Position numbers and translations under genes: made by a program
Part shown: positions 59,780 to 64,000 of the stretch, piece after piece
How positions within the stretch are numbered: the stretch's first letter is position 1
Layout: every line of letters starts with the position of its first letter
Notes under the pieces: generated by a model
What the model saw: the letters and a program-made list of their open reading frames with translations, nothing else
Told to the model about the DNA's origin: nothing
The model's database searches: none
Assembly: GCF_040750395.1 (NCBI RefSeq)
Contig: NZ_JBFLVD010000027.1
Span: forward strand, 16,245 to 80,244
Origin: Scandinavium sp002470465
GTDB lineage: Bacteria; Pseudomonadota; Gammaproteobacteria; Enterobacterales; Enterobacteriaceae
Direction of reading: 5' to 3'
DNA: 64,000 bases

Positions 59780-60880
59780 TTATTTCTTCGTCAGCCAGAC
59801 GCCGCATTCCATGTGATGGGTGTACGGGAACTGATCGAACAGCGCCAGGCGCTCAACTTTGTGAGTCTGACCTAACGTTTCCAGGTTTTTGCACAGCGTT
59901 TCCGGGTTACAGGAAATGTACAAAATGCGCGGATAGGCCTGCGCCATCTTCTCGGTTTCACTGTCCAGCCCGCTGCGCGGCGGATCGACAAAAATTGTCT
60001 CGCACTGATAGCCCTTCAGATCGATTCCCTGCAGGCGATTAAATTCCCGCACGCCGTTCATCGCCTGAGTAAACTCCTCCGCCGACATCCGAACGATCTG
60101 CACGTTATCAATGTGGTTTGCCGCGATGTTGTATTGCGCGGCGGCAACGGATGGCTTGGCGATTTCGGTTGCCAGTACGCGATCGAAGTTACGCGCCAGC
60201 GCTAAAGAAAAGTTACCGTTGCCACAGTACAGCTCCAGCAGGTCGCCCTTTGATCCCTGAGTGGCGTTCAGCGCCCATTCCAGCATCTGCACGTTCATCG
60301 CCGCGTTAGGCTGGGTGAAGCTGTTTTCAACCTGGCGGTAAATCATCTCACGGCCGGCCACGGGGAGGCGCTCGTCAATAAAGTCCTGGTCCAGCGCGAT
60401 TTTGGTTTTCGTCGCCCGGCCAATCAGGTGGACGTTCAGGTTGGCTGCACGCAGCGCATCGCGCAAAGCCGTGGCGGCTGTCTGCCATTCCTCATCGAGC
60501 TTTTTATGGTACAGCAGCGACACAATGGCCTGGTTGCTGACGGTCGTCAGGTAATCAATCTGGAACAGCTTGTGGCGCAGCGTTTTCTCTGCCTTTACCC
60601 CCTCCAGCACGGCTTTCATCAGGGCATTAATCAGCTCGCTGGCGGCCGGAAAGGTATCAACGCGAATACGCAGCTTCGTTTCCTGATCGAAAATGATGTG
60701 GTACAGATCGTCGCCGTCGTGCCACATACGGAATTCGGCACGCATGCGGTAGTGGCTGACGGGTGAGCGGAACACCTCCGGAACCGGTGCATTGTGCGGC
60801 GCCATCATGCTTTGCAGGCGGACGACTTTCTCCGCCAGTTGGGCCTCGTACTGTTCTGTCGGCAGGTGTTCAGGGGTCAT
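59780..60880 (-). CDS. trmA: tRNA (uracil-5)-methyltransferase
   Basis: This 366-residue SAM-dependent enzyme makes ribothymidine-54 in the T-loop of all tRNAs and also acts on tmRNA. The SAM site is LLELYCGNGNFSLALA (about 213-228). The catalytic nucleophile Cys lies in ILYISCNPETLCKN (about 324), and the general base Glu358 is near HHMECGVWL. It is divergent from btuB; the spacer of 376 bp is mostly the btuB leader. Confidence 0.97.
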   Translation of the reverse strand: MTPEHLPTEQYEAQLAEKVVRLQSMMAPHNAPVPEVFRSPVSHYRMRAEFRMWHDGDDLYHIIFDQETKLRIRVDTFPAASELINALMKAVLEGVKAEKTLRHKLFQIDYLTTVSNQAIVSLLYHKKLDEEWQTAATALRDALRAANLNVHLIGRATKTKIALDQDFIDERLPVAGREMIYRQVENSFTQPNAAMNVQMLEWALNATQGSKGDLLELYCGNGNFSLALARNFDRVLATEIAKPSVAAAQYNIAANHIDNVQIVRMSAEEFTQAMNGVREFNRLQGIDLKGYQCETIFVDPPRSGLDSETEKMAQAYPRILYISCNPETLCKNLETLGQTHKVERLALFDQFPYTHHMECGVWLTKK

Positions 60881-61011
60881 GGTGCTTCCTGTAAGAGAGA
60901 AATAACGCGGCGATTGTAGGGAATGCTCACAGGATGTCCAGCCTTCGATGGCCTGGCCGCGGTGAATAGCAGTCTGGACATCTGCATGTTTCTGAATGTA
61001 GCATCCTGTTT

Positions 61012-61176
61012 CCGGTCCTGTGAGTTAAAAGGGAATCCAGTGCAAATCTGGAGCTGACGCGCAGCGGTAGAGTAAGGCGAAATGAGAGCGTAAGCAGACA
61101 CTGCCCATTGGCGGGAAGTCATCATTTCTTCACCCCGAATCCTTTCGGGGGCCTTCCAGCCCGAAGACCTGCCGGA
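61012..61176 (+). promoter_or_regulatory. Cobalamin riboswitch of btuB
   Basis: The adenosylcobalamin aptamer is bounded by the P1 arms CCGG (61012-61015) and CCGG (61172-61175). It contains the hallmark GGGAATCCAGTGCAAATCTG region, the B12 box GCTGACGCGCAGCGGTA, GGCGGGAAGTC, and AGCCCGAAGACCTGCC. It is very close to the E. coli btuB leader. Ligand binding should block translation of btuB and promote termination. Confidence 0.95.
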
Positions 61177-61192
61177 GTACGTCGCAACGGAT

Positions 61193-61248
61193 CCTCATGC
61201 TCGCGAATAGCCATGAGGCCAGCGGCATCCTTCTTATTTACTGGATGC
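61193..61248 (+). promoter_or_regulatory. btuB riboswitch expression platform (two hairpins)
   Basis: CCTCATG with CATGAGG (61193-61199 and 61212-61218), then GCATCC with GGATGC (61225-61230 and 61243-61248). The second sequesters the only SD-like GGA, 8 nt before the start codon, as in E. coli. Confidence 0.75.
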
Positions 61249-61256
61249 TTTTAACA

Positions 61257-63116
61257 ATGATTAAAAAAGCTTCGCTGCTGACGGCGCTCTCCGTCACAGC
61301 TTTTTCTGGCTGGGCGCAGGATGGCAGCTCAGACACGATGGTCGTCACGGCAAATCGTTTTCAACAGCCTCTCAATACGGTGCTGGCGCCTACCTCGGTT
61401 GTCACTCGTGAAGATATCCAACGCTGGCAGGCGCAAAGCGTCACGGAAGTTATGTCACGTCTTCCTGGGGTTGATATTGCGCAAAGCGGTGGAATGGGGG
61501 CGACTTCGTCGACTTTTATCCGTGGTACGGAATCTCGCCATGTGCTGGTACTGATTGATGGCATCCCTCTGAATAATGCAGGCATCAGCAACGTCCCGGA
61601 TCTCAGCCAAATCCCCGTTTCGTTGGTACAACGTATTGAATATATTCGTGGCCCGCGCTCGGCACTCTATGGTTCGGATGCTATTGGCGGAGTGATCAAC
61701 ATTATTACTGGCCGTGATAAGCCTGGTGGTGAGATTTCTGCGGGCTTCGGCTCCCATGGTTATCAAAGTTATGATGGTTCTTTCCAGCAGACCTACGATA
61801 AAACTCAGGTTACGCTGGGCGGCAACTACACCTATACCCGCGGGTTTGATATTGATGCGCAAGATGCACCGCGTCAGCCTGACCGGGATGGATTTATGAG
61901 TAAGTCGCTATTCGGCTCCGTAGAACAGCAGATCACTGACAACCTGAGCGGCTTCGTTCGTGGCTTTGGCTACGATAACCGTACGGCGTATGACGGTTAC
62001 GATCACTATGATGCCAACTTTATGGTTGATGGCCGACCAGATACCCGTCAGCTTTACAGCCAGAACTGGGATACGGGTTTGCGCTATAGCCAGGGCATTT
62101 ATCAGTCGCAACTTGTGGCGGGCTATGGCCGCAGCAAAGATCAGAACTATGACCCGAGCAAAGGCCGTTACGCTTCCTCCGCGACGACAGATGACGTCAA
62201 GCAGTACACCGCACAGTGGCTGAACACCTTTACCGTAGGTCACGGTAATATCGGCGCGGGTGTGGACTGGCAGAAACAGAAAACCCAGGCAGGTACGGGC
62301 TATCTGGATGAAGGCTACGAGCAGCACAACACCGGCGTATTCCTTTCGGCGACTCAGCAGCTTTTTGACAGCGTGACGCTGGAAGCCGCTGCCCGTAATG
62401 ATGATAACTCCAATTTCGGTAACCACAGCACCTGGCAGACCAGTGCGGCCTGGGAGTTTGTTGATGGTTACCGGATTATCGGTTCTTACGGTACGGCTTA
62501 TAAAGCGCCAACCATGAGTCAAATCCATAGCGCTGCATACGGCAACCCGGACCTCAAGCCTGAAGAGAGCAAGCAATGGGAAGGTGGTTTCGAAGGTCTT
62601 ACTGGCCCGGTCAACTGGCGTGTAACGGGATATCGGAACGATATTGACAACCTGATTGACAGCGATCCGCATACCTATCGCTATTACAATATCGGTGAAG
62701 CTCGTATCAAAGGTATTGAAGCGACGGCGCAGTTTGATACGGGGCCGTTAGGGCATCAAATTTCCTATGACTATGTCGATCCGCGAAATGCTAAAACTAA
62801 TGAAGTGCTGGCACGTCGTTCTAAGCAGCAGGTGAAGTATCAGCTTGACTGGCGGGTCTGGGATCTCGACTGGAATGTGGCGTACCGCTATCTGGGCACG
62901 CGTTATGATGTCGCAATCGATCCGAATACCTACAGTTCAGAGCGTGTTCAGATGGGCGGCGTGAGCTTGTGGGATCTCGCCGTTTCATATCCGGTCACCT
63001 CTCACCTGACAGTTCGTGGTAAAATCGCCAACCTGTTCGATAAAGATTACGAGACAGTTTATGGCTACGAAACTGCAGGACGGGAATACACCTTGTCTGG
63101 CAGCTACACCTTCTGA
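61257..63116 (+). CDS. btuB: TonB-dependent vitamin B12 outer-membrane receptor BtuB
   Basis: This 619-residue precursor has a signal peptide of about 20 residues (MIKKASLLTALSVTAFSGWA). The TonB box DTMVVTAN directly follows, then a plug domain (about 40-150, VEYIRGPRSALYGSDAIGG) and a 22-strand barrel ending in YTLSGSYTF with the terminal Phe. It imports cobalamins and is the receptor for phage BF23 and E colicins in E. coli. ATG 61257 is chosen by homology, and the frame upstream is riboswitch leader. The extracellular loops are clearly more diverged from E. coli than any other protein in this window. Confidence 0.95.
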   Translation: MIKKASLLTALSVTAFSGWAQDGSSDTMVVTANRFQQPLNTVLAPTSVVTREDIQRWQAQSVTEVMSRLPGVDIAQSGGMGATSSTFIRGTESRHVLVLIDGIPLNNAGISNVPDLSQIPVSLVQRIEYIRGPRSALYGSDAIGGVINIITGRDKPGGEISAGFGSHGYQSYDGSFQQTYDKTQVTLGGNYTYTRGFDIDAQDAPRQPDRDGFMSKSLFGSVEQQITDNLSGFVRGFGYDNRTAYDGYDHYDANFMVDGRPDTRQLYSQNWDTGLRYSQGIYQSQLVAGYGRSKDQNYDPSKGRYASSATTDDVKQYTAQWLNTFTVGHGNIGAGVDWQKQKTQAGTGYLDEGYEQHNTGVFLSATQQLFDSVTLEAAARNDDNSNFGNHSTWQTSAAWEFVDGYRIIGSYGTAYKAPTMSQIHSAAYGNPDLKPEESKQWEGGFEGLTGPVNWRVTGYRNDIDNLIDSDPHTYRYYNIGEARIKGIEATAQFDTGPLGHQISYDYVDPRNAKTNEVLARRSKQQVKYQLDWRVWDLDWNVAYRYLGTRYDVAIDPNTYSSERVQMGGVSLWDLAVSYPVTSHLTVRGKIANLFDKDYETVYGYETAGREYTLSGSYTF

Positions 63117-63927
63117 TCCACGTCCCACCGTCCTGGTGTTTGATTCCGGGGTCGGTGGGTTGTCGGTTTATAATGAGATTCGGCATCTGTTGCCGGATCT
63201 GCATTACATCTACGCCTTCGATAACGTTGCCTTCCCTTACGGTGAAAAGAGTGAAGCGTTTATCGTTGAGCGCGTGCTGGAAATCGTCACGGCGGTGCAG
63301 GCGCGTTACCCTCTTGCTCTGGCAGTGATTGCCTGTAATACCGCCAGCACCGTTTCCCTCCCCGCCTTACGCGAGAAGTTTGCATTCCCGGTTGTGGGTG
63401 TAGTGCCCGCGATAAAACCCGCAGCTCGCCTGACGGCGAATGGCATCGTTGGTTTGCTGGCAACGCGCGGGACGGTAAAACGCCCTTATACGCGTGAGCT
63501 GATCGAGCGTTTTGCCAATGAGTGCCAGATTGAAATGCTGGGCTCGGCGGAGTTGGTGGTACTGGCGGAAGCAAAGCTGCACGGCGAACCTGTTTCTCTG
63601 GAAGAACTGCGCCGAATTCTGCGTCCGTGGTTGAGAATGCCCGAGCCGCCGGACACAGTGGTATTAGGATGTACGCATTTTCCTCTTGTACAGGAGGAAC
63701 TGCTTGCCGTTCTGCCGGAAGGCACGAGGCTGGTGGATTCCGGTGCGGCTATTGCCCGGCGTACGGCCTGGTTGCTCGAACATGAATCGCCAGATGCGAA
63801 ATCATCAGAAGAGAATGTGGCGTTCTGCATGGCGCTGACGCCGGAAACTGAGCAGCTTTTACCCGTTTTGCAGCGTTATGGCTTCGAAAGGCTTGAAAAA
63901 CTGGGTGATTACCAGGCATTTGAGTAA
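63061..63927 (+). CDS. murI: Glutamate racemase
   Basis: This 288-residue enzyme supplies D-glutamate for peptidoglycan. The catalytic Cys pair lies in VIACNTASTVSLPAL (about 92) and VVLGCTHFPLVQEEL (about 204). The substrate loop FDSGVGGLSV and the UDP-MurNAc-Ala activator site typical of the E. coli type are in the N-terminal extension (MATKLQDGNTPCLAAT). The start at 63061 lies 56 bp inside btuB, the same long overlap as in E. coli, so expression is probably coupled to btuB transcription. Confidence 0.96.
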   Translation: MATKLQDGNTPCLAATPSDPRPTVLVFDSGVGGLSVYNEIRHLLPDLHYIYAFDNVAFPYGEKSEAFIVERVLEIVTAVQARYPLALAVIACNTASTVSLPALREKFAFPVVGVVPAIKPAARLTANGIVGLLATRGTVKRPYTRELIERFANECQIEMLGSAELVVLAEAKLHGEPVSLEELRRILRPWLRMPEPPDTVVLGCTHFPLVQEELLAVLPEGTRLVDSGAAIARRTAWLLEHESPDAKSSEENVAFCMALTPETEQLLPVLQRYGFERLEKLGDYQAFE

Positions 63928-63929
63928 AA

Positions 63930-64000
63930 AAGAGACGGTTGAAAAGTTTTTTTCAAACAGGGCTTGTCAACGTCTCAGAACTCCCTATAATGCGCCTCCA
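63930..64000 (+). promoter_or_regulatory. Ribosomal RNA operon P1 promoter (rrnB-type), truncated by window end
   Basis: TTGTCA (63964-63969) and TATAAT (63986-63991) are separated by 16 bp. A GC-rich discriminator GCGCCTCC follows, and an A/T-rich UP element (AAAAGTTTTTTTCAAA, about 63942-63957) precedes. Together these are the marks of a stringently controlled rrn P1. murI-rrnB is the E. coli order, so a 16S rRNA gene should begin to the right. Confidence 0.9.

Noticed and set aside
61197..61256. Upstream start of btuB at 61197 or a leader peptide there
   Set aside because: The region is the riboswitch expression platform with two hairpins, and btuB homology begins at 61257; no independent SD for a leader peptide.
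1..64000. CRISPR array, prophage, integron or insertion sequence
   Set aside because: No regularly spaced direct repeats, transposase, integrase or phage structural genes were seen; the only repeats are REP-type and short palindromic elements.

Overview
The window is a stretch of Enterobacteriaceae chromosome that looks like Enterobacter or a close relative. Nearly every protein is highly similar to its Escherichia coli counterpart as I recall it, and the gene order follows the E. coli typA-to-rrnB segment with several large blocks absent. It contains no prophage, insertion sequence, tRNA, complete rRNA gene or CRISPR array that I can see. Product assignments rest on recalled family sequences, motifs, lengths and synteny, because no search could be run.

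Layout. 1-4.5 kb: the 3' part of typA, then the overlapping operon yihX-yihY-dtd-fabY. 4.6-5.2 kb: a small ribbon-helix-helix/PIN toxin-antitoxin pair. 5.3-11.8 kb: formate dehydrogenase-O (fdoGHI, with an in-frame selenocysteine UGA) plus fdhE, and the divergent sulfurtransferase gene fdhD. 11.9-13.9 kb: a secreted DUF1471 peptide and an AzlCD-type exporter divergent from an XRE-cupin regulator. 13.9-22.3 kb: the complete L-rhamnose locus (rhaBAD, a dedicated lactaldehyde reductase, rhaM, rhaS, rhaR, rhaT). 22.6-25.4 kb: sodA, then a KDG module (kdgT and a DapA-family aldolase), each preceded by a KdgR-like operator. 25.6-30.2 kb: yiiM, cpxAR, cpxP with the 3' UTR sRNA CpxQ, and fieF. 30.3-32.5 kb: pfkA, a DUF1993 gene and rraA; the sbp-cdh-tpiA-fpr-glpFKX-zapB block found here in E. 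coli is absent. 32.6-40.8 kb: menA, hslVU with its sigma-32 promoter, ftsN, cytR, priA, rpmE, metJ. 41-48.2 kb: metBL, metF and katG. 48.4-55.9 kb: ppc, argE and argCBH. 56-59.7 kb: the sRNA OxyS divergent from oxyR, then sthA, fabR, yijD. 59.8-64 kb: trmA, the cobalamin riboswitch with btuB, murI overlapping btuB, and a ribosomal RNA P1 promoter at the right edge.

How the genes work together. Several loci carry their own regulator and recognisable operators: MetJ boxes at metB and metF, ARG boxes between argE and argC, an OxyR-type site at katG and the OxyS gene next to oxyR, a CpxR box at cpxP, and CRP and RhaS sites at rhaB. The accessory genes (toxin-antitoxin, AzlCD with its regulator, DUF1471, the KDG aldolase, DUF1993) sit at boundaries between conserved blocks. 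I found no clearly new multi-gene system. The best leads are the KdgR-linked aldolase/kdgT pair, the pfkA-rraA synteny break, the OxyS variant whose terminal loop no longer carries the E. coli fhlA-pairing bases, and a 49-codon membrane-peptide ORF inside the rhamnose operon.
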